A stretch of DNA of 64,000 nucleotides from the NCBI RefSeq assembly GCF_000006565.2, contig NC_031477.1:164141-228140 (forward strand). Direction: 5' to 3'. Position numbers and translations under genes: made by a program. The stretch comes from Toxoplasma gondii ME49. Taxonomy: Eukaryota; Apicomplexa; Conoidasida; Eucoccidiorida; Sarcocystidae. Below, piece by piece: positions 47,001-58,724 of the stretch (positions are counted from its first letter, which is position 1; every line of letters starts with the position of its first letter). The notes beneath the pieces were generated by a model, which ran no database searches, was not told where the DNA came from, and worked only from the letters and a program-made list of their open reading frames with translations.

Positions 47001-47621
47001 TTTTGCACAACGCGTACACGTCCGCGCCTGGAACGCAGCCGCAGATCACCTGGAAGAAAGAAGAAACGAGTTCCACTACGAGGTGATGAGTCACTTCTGC
47101 ATATGTCGCCACACTCCATTTACCACGATTCTCCACAGTTTCCCATGAGATCTCTGGAAAAAAGCTTGGTAGTGCAGGCGTAAGTACATAGTACGCCGCC
47201 ATGAATCATGGGAGCAAACGTCTTTCCTGCAACAATTACGTCCGTTGCATTCACCTTCTTTCAAGGCATTATTATCGCCCTCTATAAATTTTTTTCCACT
47301 TGAAAATGTGCCAGTCCCGACCCAGGACCCTCCACCGAATGCCTGCATCCACGTCTTGCGCAACATTTCGCATTATCGACTCGATTTTGGCGTCCTGGTT
47401 TGCTTCTCAAGAACTGTAGACAAAGAGTGCAAATGAAGATCCAATTTCCTTCCATCGCTGTTAAGAAAATCGCGAACGAATCGTTAACTGAGAAAACCGC
47501 CTACCTTCTTAAGCGCGCCATTGACGATATCTGCTGCAGTACGGTACTTGGTCACGACGTCAGGATTGCTCAGATCCTGGACGACTTCTGTCTCAACTTC
47601 TGAACCAGTTGCGTCTGCCAT
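44067..47621 (-). CDS. PA2G4: PA2G4/EBP1-like methionine aminopeptidase-fold protein
   Basis: Eight exons: 47505-47621, 46552-47049, 46192-46278, 45728-45788, 45488-45604, 44973-45086, 44613-44680, 44067-44222; 405 residues, all phases consistent. EBP1 proteins have the type 2 methionine aminopeptidase fold without activity and bind ribosomes, rRNA and other RNA in growth control. Recognisable blocks in order: DVVTKYRTAADIVNGAL; KGIAFPTCISINEICGHFSP; GDVVKVDLGCHIDGYIA; GRKADVIKA; GVLSHQLKRYVIEG; FEPNEVYGVDIVISSGEGKAKD; LPFSLRGF; HELLHPYPVMTEKPGEYVAQ FKFTLLL; and a Lys-rich C-terminus (NPKKLKKKAQVEKRE) like the nucleolar/RNA-binding tail of the family. Introns are 123-455 nt. Start at 47621 is the only ATG in the first exon's reading frame that fits the homologue length. 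Confidence 0.95.
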
Positions 47622-50600
47622 GGTTGCTATATCCGACAAAATTGGAAAAGAATGGGAGTTCTGCAGACTGTATTTGCCGAGACTGTCGACGGCCGATGCC
47701 CGAGTTGGTTGTCGACTGAATTTCCTGTGTAAAGGAGAGCAGGAGAACTCTGAAGGTATGAACAATCGGCAGAAAAAACACGGGACATGCAGCAGAAAAT
47801 GGAACTAAAGGAGGGTAACGAGCAGGCGGTGTGAGCACGTACACACACACGAGCGATGGAAAAAACAGAGGATTCGTCCGAAAACTGAGCCTGGCAGAAT
47901 ATACCAGGGCACTCGAAATCCCTAAAAATAAAACTCCCTGAAACAACGACAAACGTCAGAACTCCTCCTATACTTATTTTCAACAATTTACTCGGTGTGA
48001 CAAGTCGAATGGTTTCGGTTTGTCATTTTCACGTCTCCCCCACAAGAAACTGGAACGCAAGACGGACAGGGAAGCGATTGTCTGGAAGAGAACTGGGAAA
48101 CGCCTGCAAGGACACGATGTTCACGGGACTACGCGCTGACAAGATGACTCTTTTAGGGAGAAAAACAGCCGTTTGAAGCCTTTTTCTTTGTGAGTGCAGT
48201 TAACGACGCCTACTTTTCGTCCGGGATACACTAGGGAGGGGACCATGAATGGCGCAACTTCGGCTGGCGCCTTCTCTTTCTTAAACTGCCACAGAAAAGA
48301 GAGATAACGGAGAGAAGTAACGTTTAAAGGACGAGAGAGGCATTCAGCCGGTCGCGATGTAGCGCGGCGAGGACTGAACAAGAGGAGGGGAAATGCGCAG
48401 GGGGTCTACTTGAGGGCCCGAAGTTCGCGGTGACGAAAGGGAGAGCACATCGGATCCCTCGAATTACAGGAAAGTGTGTAGGCGTGACTGAGAAGAATAT
48501 GTTTGAATTTACTCACGGTGACAGAGAGAGGACGACGGAATACATGTTTGGACGGACGTTTGGCATGGAAAAATGTGGCTGTCACTTGTCTGAATCTTGA
48601 AACGGGGGAATTCCTTTGGGGGGGGACAGAGCCAACTCACCTTTTTCCGATATACACAACTGCGCATCCACCGGTTTCAGCATGTCCCGTTAAGAGAGCG
48701 CAGGTTCAAAAATGGACTGAAGATGGCGGCGAAGCCCAAAAAAACCAGAGAAAATGGTAAACAAAGGGTGTGGCCTTACCCGCACAGGCCCACACGTAAC
48801 GCCAGGACGAAGCAGAGTCGCATGTCCTCTGTACGCGTTTAATGTCAGATTATTCAGCTCGGGTTAAGCCGACCCCCCTTCCCCCCCCACCCTTACCCAA
48901 AGCACCGCGATCGCATCCTAGATGCGTGGAGTCTCTGCAATCTTGCATCTGACTCTTCCCGTTTCCGGTTTAGCCCTCTGCATGTGCATGTATGTACTCT
49001 GACCTCTTGACTACCATCATTTCAACATTTACGGCACACAAGGAATTTTCCACCTTCTCACCAGGCGGATAACGCTTTCACGTCCCAGCAATTTGGGGCG
49101 CATGTAACCCGATGCCGTCTCAGCTGCTCCCGTCCCGAGAGTAACAGCTTTCTAGACGGCAAACTGATACAAGCGTGTTGCCCGGAAACATCGTTGCAGC
49201 AATAGTTACATGGAGGCCTCTTCGCACTTTTCTAGATGGGGAAAGCAAATAGATAAACATCCATACTTCTACTGCGAAGAACAGGAGTGTTCTCACAAAC
49301 AAGAGCTTATCTGACGTTTCCAAGAATAACTGCATACGGAGGGTTCTTGTGGGGTCAGTGTCGCCCGCGACGAAACGGATTCCGTGCGCGGGTGTGCGAT
49401 CACATTGAAAGCTTTTTTGTCTCAGAACGCACTTCTACCCCGTTCCATTGAAACAGTGTGCTGCTTTATGTTTTGATGCGTTCCTCTGAGACGGCAGCTC
49501 TTCTGTTAGCTTGCCCACCCATTACGCTGCACACCCAGAGTTCGGGTCCAGCTCGCGGCGCCCCAGCCTCTCTCTGCGGGCAGGAGCTCTTAGCTGGCGT
49601 ACAACGACAGGATGAAGCCCCGGATCCCAAAGGAAAGGCCACTGAATGGCAATTATTTTATTGTGAACTGCAAAACTGAGGGCCTTTTGTGCATGCCAGA
49701 GAGCACGCGAGAAGGGAGCTCTTTTCTAGAGTCTCTGTTCACTCTAAAGGCCGCTGTCCGAAACGGGGGCGGAAGTACGGTCCGACACAGCGCTTCATTG
49801 CAGTACGTAGCACCAGCGATCAGCATTCCACACGCCAAAACCGCGATTTCCGTAACTAGGAGGAAGAGAATAAAGTTTTAGTGCAGACGAAAAAGACACC
49901 GATTTGAGGAAGCCGTTTGTCTCTTGCTAGACACGTTCGAATCTATCCGGAGCTGACGAACTCGCTGAGGAACACGTAGGGTCCAGTGCTGCTCTTTTCG
50001 CCTTAAACACCGAGTACGCGGAGGCGGCTGCAACGCCGTCTTGACCCTGGGCTGGTTCCGTATTTCGTCCCTTTTTTCGGTTACGAAACCAACGTATCCG
50101 CGTTACCCATTTCCTCTCCACAGAAGAAAGACTAAATCCACTTCGGTTCCCGTATCGGGCGTCATTTTCACCTGCTTCACTGTTGGCGGCGTACGGTTTT
50201 TTTCCTTCCCATCAGACTGGGTTTGGGATTCCGTAGAACTCGTTGAAAGTTCACAAGCATTCCCTGGAGCCAGACCAGAGAAGATTCGGTGATTCTATTT
50301 TTGGTTTGCCCACCGAGAAACGCGTCGTGCTCGTCCCAGTGTTGAGGAAAGAAGGCGTGCTTCGCACCCGGCAGAGTCTCGAAGCAGCACCGGAAACCGT
50401 GTTGCGGACGTTCTGCTGCTGAGTAAAGGGGCCCGCTCCCTAGTCCACAACCGAATAGATAACAGTACACGTCCTCGAGATAAGGTACTTTGATGAAAGT
50501 GGCCTGGCCCACTGGTGGCATGTTCTGCGCCAGGAGGCTCTTTGTGCCGAGGATCTGCGCGTGCGTCTGAGGTGCTCCAGTTTAGGTCATTCGCCGTCGC

Positions 50601-50836
50601 GCTTTAGACCTAGCGTCGCTTTTTCGAACTCGAGGATTTCCCTTGAATGGAGATAATCGTCCCGGAAGTGTGACGGCTGTGTAGGTCTCCAGTTATTAAG
50701 GACATTTTCGCCCACCTTGGCAACGCGAATCTGTGACACCTCTAGAAACCCCCCCACGCTCTTTTACCAATCGACTAGCTCTTAGCAGGTTCGAGTTGTT
50801 TGGAGGACATCAACCACACAAAACCACCTTTCAACG
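47622..50836. other. Divergent intergenic region (PA2G4 / hydrolase promoters)
   Basis: About 3.2 kb between two divergent starts. Mostly non-coding: scattered short ORFs, a C-rich tract near 48880. One coding-like minus-strand segment is listed separately at 50177-50575. Confidence 0.5.
50177..50575 (-). pseudogene. Coding-like segment of unknown origin
   Basis: An open frame runs about 130 codons from just after a stop at about 50583 to a stop at 50177. It reads like real protein: HAQILGTKSLLAQNMPPVGQ, then KVPYLEDVYCYLFGCG, then FETLPGAKHAFFPQHWDE and a final VWLQGMLVNFQRV. The PGAKHAFF stretch followed by a helix recalls the C-terminal end of dienelactone-hydrolase-like alpha/beta hydrolases, but that is weak. 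Upstream, a second coding-like stretch is in another frame at about 50600-50720. A start codon and signal for a full gene are not visible within the 260 bases before the opposite-strand hydrolase ATG, so it may be a gene remnant or part of a poorly resolved gene. Confidence 0.3.
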
Positions 50837-53800
50837 ATGGCTTCTTCAGGGTTCTCTTCCTCGCTGACTAAGTCAATGTCCTGCGTCGACACTTCTAACG
50901 AAAAGGTCAACGGCGAAGCCTCTGGACGAGGTCCGTGCATGCGAGGTGTGCTGGCACAGCCTTGCCGCGGACACCCGAATGTCCTCCTCTTTGCTTCTTA
51001 TGCTGATGGGAACGAGTGCGCGTTGGTCTTCATTGCTGGGCTCACCGACGGTACGTACACCACGGAGGTCGACGCTGGCTGAACGCAAATGCATGGGCCG
51101 CTCGAAACTTTTGAACCCACCTTCAGCACATCTCTCGTGGAAGCCCAATGCGAAGAATTGCAGAATGTGTCTCACAAAAAGTGGCATAAGCAAGTTTGCT
51201 AAACCACCGTGTGTTTTCGTGTCCCTGACCTCTCGAGGCACTGGTCATCATATGTGAGTTGGATTTTGCTTCATGCGCACCGTGTAGCGATTGCTGCCTC
51301 ATGAAATATTTATGTCTAAGGATACCACATCTGATCTGGGAGTTCCTCGAGGCAAGACAGGCTACTAGTCTGAGATGCCTTCATAAGCAGTCGGGAACAT
51401 ACAAATTGATGTGCCCCAGAGGTGCCGTGACGTCCGTCGCAACCTCAACTTATTTCGTGATACGCTAAGTTGTTATTTGCCCAGATGCATTCTTGTGGAC
51501 CTGACACCACTTTTGCGGAATCTGACAGTGGCCAAGCAGGGTCATTTCCATGCGAGAGAACGACTTCGCATTTCCTTGTCGTGTGTACCTTTCTTGTGTA
51601 TTGCCACACTGCGTGGACTGGGTCAGAATTCTGTGCTCATTTATACAAATCGAATGAATCAACAGAAATCCGTCCCCTCTCAAGAACTGTCGAAAGAACG
51701 GTGCAGCCTCGACGTCGATTTCAGAGATTCCTTGAGCTCTTTGGGGTGTACCGCAGGAATGATGTCATGCGCATGGATGCCTCATCTGGCCCAAGCCATC
51801 GACCGCGTTGGATTTGCCACCATCCAGGTAGGTTTCATGGCAACCGGATCTGGGCAGAAGCAACAGTCCTGCACGGTAACTTGAGCTAGACTTCCTGTTG
51901 CGTATTATAACATATTCCTATGTTTCTATAATCAGCGAAATGGTCGCGCACGGATCCCTACATGCATGTATATGCATGTTTAGACGAAAGTACGTCGATA
52001 TCGATGGATGCATATGCGTATGTACATTTCTGTATAATCATGTTTCCAGCAAGTCGTTCCAGTGAGAAATGGTGTACCCCGAATATGGCATATAAATTGC
52101 AACTCGTTTTTCAGAAAGGTGTTTCATGGAACTGACGCCATTCGTGCACAAAGAGAATGCATGACACTATTGATGTTTAGTCAAGTCTTACCCCATAAAT
52201 GGTCTTCAGTGATCGAATGGAGCGGCAAAAACGCCAAAAGTCATTTTCGCTTTTCGGAACAAATATGCTGAAGTTGCAGTCGATGCCTGTTTCTGTGTGT
52301 TTTCAGGTCAACTTGTCGTCGTCCTTCGGATCTTGTGGCATGTCCTCCCTTCAGCAGGACGCCCGCGAACTAGAAGTCGTTGTAAGCCTTGGAGGCAAGG
52401 GACACTTTGGGGACACCTAAGCCAAGTGCATTTGAGACAGTACTCCTGGACATTCCGTTCCTGAATAGATACGCTGTGGTCGTATTGGTGTCTATGCGCG
52501 GCGTCGGTTTGTGGCATTCGTTGCAACCGATTTTTCTATTGATCGTCATCGGTCGAATGAGGATCGCTGAGTCGTGGATATGGTTAAAGAGTCCGAACAG
52601 TGCCCAAAAGGATAGAAAACTACATATCGAGGTGGCTGTCAAAACGCCAGCATTTTCCCGCAGATGTTAATTGTTTTCTTACATTGAGAAGTGTAGTCCC
52701 GAACACCAAGGGTCTCCGTTTGCATCCGGTTTGAACAAGGACATGTGGAAGGGGACCTCATGAATGTGTGACGTTCTTACCATGTGCCAGGGAACAGACG
52801 TCCGTAACACGTGTTCTGGTGTGAAGTTAGCGGACCATACGCAATGTGCGAGCGCAAATTCGTGGTCGCATGAAGTTGATAGACAAGTTGATTTAGTCGT
52901 GTAGTGAGGGAGATATAAGAGACAGTGGCCTTGGACGTTTGAGAACACCCACTTCTTGCAGACAGCGAAACCGGATGGCTTATAGGCGATTGCTGGGGTG
53001 CCACAGCACTCAGGCGCCCACGGGTAAAAGCAAACGTATATGTGTTTGGATTGATTTCCCAGTATATATAGAGGTGTATATCTGATCGATGTCCAAACCA
53101 GCCTTTACGACTACGTCTTTTGCTTATTTCTATTAGAGTGGAGGAATCCGTTTTTTGTCTTTTTATCGTTCCCGCCTCGGGGTGAAGAGGGCAGCTTGTG
53201 GTGCAGAAGAGTTCCAAGACGCAGGTGTGAGATGGACAGGCACATCGAACACGTTCAACGTAAAATAGAATACGCTTTACTGTGGTTAACAAGAGTGGAA
53301 CCGCTTGTTTTGGTTCTCCTGTCGACGGCATTCAGGTCCGCTACTTGCGGAAAGAAATGCGAATGAAAAAAGTAGTGCTCGCCGGTCATTCCACAGGGGC
53401 ACAGGACATCGTGAGTTACCTGCGCCACGTGAACGCCGCCCCCACTCCGGAGACGAAGATCGACGGTGCAATCCTTATTTCGGGCATCAGCGACAGAGAA
53501 GCATTTGTAAGGCAATTCGGTTTCTCTCTGCTGTGAAACAGAAAAATGGTGACATACGGGAACTGCAGCTACTTTTTTGCAAATGTCTCCCATAGGAGCA
53601 TACTAAAACATACGTGAATATATATATATATATATATATATGTTGATGCGCAGATAGGTAAACGGAAATAGTTGTATATGTTTGTGCGAAGGAAAGCAAG
53701 CAGAAGTCCAGACTCGTGTCTTCCGTTGTACGGTTGCTGCTGTGCCTCAGTCGCTCGTGAACGGCGTCATGGGGAAGCACCTCGTGGAGGAGGCCCTGCG

Positions 53801-55695
53801 ACTCGTGGAAAAGGGAGAGCCTGATGGCGTCTTGCCCGAACGCCTCATGGGATGCCACTTCACTGCCAAAAGGTGAGGCGGAGTCTCTTGAATCTCTCGA
53901 GTCACGGGATTCCCACGGAGATGCCGGAACCGATTAAGAGACAGGCAGCGGGATTGGTGCTCACTTCAGAGCAAGTCCGGTGCGCCTGGTATAGGAATGC
54001 TGTAGGCGATTGAGCAATTGCAGTCGCCTCTGGGGAATTCTGAGCAGGGCCGCATGAAATGGAGAAGGCCGCAAGCAAACGGAAGCACTGCTGTGGGGAC
54101 TGGGGCGGAACGAATGGCGGCGTGAGGTGCAGTCAAGAAAGCGGGCCGCATGCGCAGCAGTTCTGTCCCAGACAAAACATGAGAGATTCTGTTTTGACAT
54201 GCAAACAAAACGCGGGAGTGGGAAACCATTATGGAGAAACGGAATCTCTCAAGTGTTGCGCATGACTCGTGAGATTCTCTGCGCGGTCTACAGACTCCTG
54301 AGTTTGACACAACGTCTTGGCGACGACGACATGTTCTCCACGGACCTTACCGAAGAGGAGCTTTCGCGCATACTCGCGCCCCTGGACGTTCCGTGTCTCT
54401 TCATATACGGGTATCAAATGCGGCGGCGCCGAAGTGGTGTTGATTTTTCTTGCGGGTTTTAGAGACGAGCGGAAACACAAAGCGGCTCTCTCAAGCGTGT
54501 ATCACTGTCACGCGCACCTCGCCTAGTTTGATTCGAGAGGGTCTTTGTTAGGAGTGGGGACACATTTTTGTCGGTCTCAGGAATACGCGTGGAACTTGCT
54601 TACTCAAAACAATGCAGGGCGAGCTTAAAAATGAACTCATCTGTAGTACAGGTCCTCAGGTCGACGCATATACAGAATGTGAAATATCAGTCACAAATTC
54701 TTTTCCAGAATGCCCGACCATAGAGAAGCACCTGAATCATCGAGTAGAGCCAAGAAGCAGCTGTCTAAACCTTGGACTCATGATGTGCAGTCATAAAGAT
54801 TCATACCTAACCGACCCACGTACACTATAGTCTTGGACGCGAAGTGGACGCCGACCTACGGTAGAGGATGTGTGCGACATTGCGTTGAGATATAGGATGG
54901 GGACATAGCTGTGTGTGGCGAGTTTCTGTACAATTCATTTGGCTTTCTTCTTTCTCCTTGCTTGGGTGCTCAGTGAACATGATGAGTACGTTCCGGACAT
55001 GCAGCGGCTTCGACAGTTCTCCGAGCTGTTGATCAAGGTCGTGCAGAAGTGAGTTCACAAACCGTTACTCGACTGCGTGTTCGTAAACATGATACAAAAA
55101 CCACCACAAGCAGTCTATGTAGCTATGTGTATCTCTACTGCAGTGGATGGAGCAGAAAGAACTGCTTGCATTGCTGGCATTTGCTTCTGTTTGCGTAACG
55201 TGATCTTTGCTTGGTATGTATGTACTGCAGGCGAGCTCCCCAGGCAGACGTTGTTTTTCTACCAGGTGAGACCTACAGCGTGGCTTCGGAAACAATCTGT
55301 GCGCCGTACTCAGCCTCTTGACTAAGTAGAAATATGCAAGATCGTTTGTTTGTAAATGAACTTGTGTCAAAGTCTTCTTGTGTTCAAAACATAACAGATT
55401 GGTGTCTACATAGTTTATACCTGCATTACTCAGCTTATTAATGTTTGGTTTGATCGTTTAAATGAGATGTCCAGCTGTACCGCACCCTACTGTTGTATCA
55501 CGTTAAAGAACGGTGGGACGAGAACGATAGTGTCGTATACGTGCATTTACGTCACACAAATCTTTTGTAGATACCGAAAATGCTTGATGCGCTGTGGAAT
55601 TGGGCATTTTAGGAAACCATTCCTTTGCGGCAGATGGAGACTCAACTGCGATGATTTCCAGGGCTTGCAAGTTCCTCGAGGGCTTTGCGGCATAA
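50837..55695 (+). CDS. DUF1749 (UPF0613)-type alpha/beta hydrolase
   Basis: Nine exons: 50837-51050, 51757-51827, 52307-52381, 53336-53506, 53751-53872, 54294-54410, 54974-55048, 55231-55265, 55634-55695; 313 residues, all phases consistent, introns 182-954 nt. Family blocks: ALVFIAGLTDG; LSSSFGSCGMSSLQQDA, which is the serine/glycine-rich loop after the second strand; VVLAGHSTGAQD with nucleophile Ser 139; KIDGAILISGISDREA; RLGDDDMFSTDLTEEEL; and FIYGEHDEYVPD carrying the acidic residue. The C-terminal block ends LPDGDSTAMISRACKFLEGF. The usual catalytic His near this last strand is not visible. Predicted cytosolic, no signal peptide. The substrate of this family is unknown to me. Confidence 0.88.
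53618..53641. repeat. (AT)n microsatellite
   Basis: An uninterrupted run of about twelve AT dinucleotides inside the fourth intron of the hydrolase gene. Likely length-polymorphic. Confidence 0.9.
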
Positions 55696-58600
55696 GACTC
55701 CCGTCACTCTAACCAGTGCTTTCTTCAACATTAAAAGGCGTCTTTTTAGCTACGAATGCCCCGAGTTTCCTTGAGTTTGTGTAAAAGCAACTAATTTCGT
55801 GGTTTACTTGCGAACAATTGCTGCTTATGGCAGTGTGTGATTGGCACCCTGCATATAAATGTCGTCTCTCTCGGGGTGTTGAATTTGTCAGCTGGAGCGT
55901 CATAAGGTGCTGTCTTCTAAACGGACTGATTGTGAACGCAAGCGAACAGAGCGACAAACTGTAGTATTGCACTCGTGTGAAAAACACACACGGACAGTCG
56001 AATGACGGATAGTCGCTGTATGTCGCGATTGGACTGCAACAGCGAATGTTCAACCGAAAGACACGAACAAGCGAATTATGTAGTGGATGAAGGGTTGTTG
56101 AATCAACATCTCATTAGGTGCTTAGTGGCCAGTGAAACGCATTGCAAGAGCCCGTCTTGCGTTACAGTGCCAGAGCCCCTCTTTTTTCCGGTCAAAACAT
56201 GTTAGTCTGCCTCCAGTAGTGTCTTGCGGGTCCTTCTGGTTTTAAGGCTTGCAACAAGGCTGAAGCGAGCAGCTGCTAACAGTGATCCACGTCCATTTAT
56301 TAGTCAATCAGGGTTGCTCCATGCTTTGCAACTAGATTGAAGAGTGTGGCGAGACCTCTTTGCTTTCGTTCGGTGATTGGGCATGGCACTAAGCTGGTGC
56401 AATGCGAGAAAGCAATGGCGTAGCCAACCCGCAAAGGAGAGATTGTGAAGCCGAATCAGCCGGCAGTCGCGCGGTTCCAAGTGACCTACTGCCAGCTACG
56501 TCATTTCTCTAAGCAAAAATCAGTAAACTTCAAAAAACGGTGCTTCCTTGCAGTTTGGACACGCCAGCCAATGCTTAAACTGTGCCACCTAGCCTTTGAC
56601 ATTTAGCGGGGCACTGCTGCGTGTGCACGTTGCAGCTTCATCCTCAGTGACCCCTTATGCCGGTTGCGTCACACTCGACCATGCTTCTTTTCACAGAATC
56701 ATATTCCTTCAGGCAACGACCTGTACGTACTGATATCCTAGTCTGCAGACTCTCTGGCGAGAACTGCTTTCTATCTGTTGCTTCATTTGTTGTCTAAAAC
56801 GTACTCACCAGACTAGGCATTAGAAGTGCTCCAGTACGCAGGGATGGGTCAGGCACACCCGTTCTTACAACATTTTGTGTTAAAATAAGTCCTGTTCTCG
56901 CTGCCGAAAAATCTTTTACTTCGAGAACTTACTTTTTTCGCTGCGTCTTACCCAGTGTACTCGAGTGACTGATCCACCCTGAACGGGTTAACACTACGGG
57001 TGCTGCCTTGTCGAGAGCGCTTGGAGTCAAACACGACGCAGGTTGAATGCGTTGGTTGCAAAATCATACACAAAACATGGCTTCACGGGTAGGGGAGTAG
57101 TAACCTTTCTAATCCCGTTGACTATTTGGTGACAACTGCATTGGTGGGCCTACTGTGGACTCTCGCCAGAACCATTCTATTTTCGATGGACCCACGTTCG
57201 TAGAAGCTTGTAGGGAAGCAGGAACGAGAAAAATCAAGGAACCCGGAGGGTTCCATTTCCAAGACTGGAATTGAGGGACTGTTTCACTGCATTTTCAGGA
57301 GTGACGAAGACAGTATATTCAGGATACGGATTCTTAAACGTATCCCGTGTACAGTTTAAAGGGAATGGAGCTTAAAAATGTCCCTTCTTTGTGTCCAGTT
57401 TCATAAGGAGGCAGGATTGCATTTCTGCTCTCGGTCGTACACAGCATCCTAGCTCAGCTTGTTTCTGTTGCACAAGTTCTCACACTCGTGCAACCCCGCA
57501 TACTGTTTGTTCGACGATCGTGAACTGTGCTTTTTGTGTCGGCTGCTATAAAACTCGACATTTTTCTTCGCTTTCCCTTGTATTGGAACTGTGCAAGATG
57601 AATAAGGGAGCATTTCTCTTTGCCGGTAGACCCTTTGTTTTCCCGCTTTTCTCGGTCTGCCTTGCTGTCTGACAGCGTCCTTCTGTCCCCTAAACCTCTC
57701 TATAGTCAACTCGATATCGATTGTTGTTCCTCTTATAGAGTGTTTCCCTTTGTATCGTGATTCCTACCTCCAGTTTATTGGCTATTATGTGCTACACGGT
57801 GTTCTTTAAATTTTTTGCTTCCGCACCATTCCTGCATGTTCCCGTTGTCACTTGCACTTGCCTTCTAGGTACAAGCCATTATCGGGCTCTCAAACCTTTA
57901 TTTTCCACCCCTCGTTTTCCCCCCCTTTTTGTCAGAACACCGTTTCCCGTTTTCTTTTCCTGTGACGGATTTTATGAAAGGAAGAGTGCACAACGGCGTT
58001 CCACCACGGATTCTGCACTAAAACACGCCCGATCCTGCTTCTTGTGTGTCGCACTCGCTGTCTCCGCGACCTTGGCGTTCACATGCGTTTGCTGTGCACA
58101 TAATACGAGGATAAAAAACAGCTCGTTGTTGCATCGAGTCTGCGAACGTACACACAATCAAGCCGGAATTACCCGACCGAATCGAGGCTGTGGCCCTTCA
58201 CTTCCCATGTTTTAAGCCACCACGTTTCATTCGCCCGACAGTTCTGTCAACCCGGTTGAACGTGAACCCCGGGGTACTCCTGCTCCAATGCGAAGGTTTT
58301 AACCGTCGTCTTGTTTCCACAATGCTCAAATGTGTGACTGGTTGGCCACTTTTCCATCGTGAAGGCACTTTGACGTTATTTCTGGGTGTGGCTCTTTTTT
58401 TTCGAAGTGAAGAGCGTGCCGTCGCTGCAAGTGCCTCGGGATCCGGATCCTCCTTTTCGTCCGTTCAGCCTATCCGTCTCTTTGCGTCCTCTCATGTGGT
58501 TGCTGTTTGCTGCTCTTCACTGTATATCGGAGTCTACAGTTCGTGGTGTCGTCAGGGCTTGGTCTGCCGCGGGTTGCACATTTTCTCTGGGAGTCCCACC

Positions 58601-58724
58601 AGCGCTCGGTTTCGTGACTTCCGGATTCCTCCAGTTTAAAAAAATTCCTATGGGCGCATCTGCCTCCTAGCGTAGCCGCGGCGAACGGGTTTTGTCTTCG
58701 CTTCTTGTTCTTTGAGTGTTCGGG
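55696..58724. other. Intergenic region upstream of VTT-domain gene
   Basis: About 3 kb with no recognised exon. The pyrimidine-rich part from about 57,750 to 58,720 probably contains promoter and 5' UTR of the next gene. The 152-codon frame at 57757-58215 is Cys/Thr-rich and shows no family features. Confidence 0.5.

Noticed and set aside
57757..58215. 152-codon ORF upstream of the VTT-domain gene
   Set aside because: Pyrimidine-rich DNA gives Ser/Phe/Cys-rich frames. No domain, and it lies where the promoter and 5' UTR are expected.
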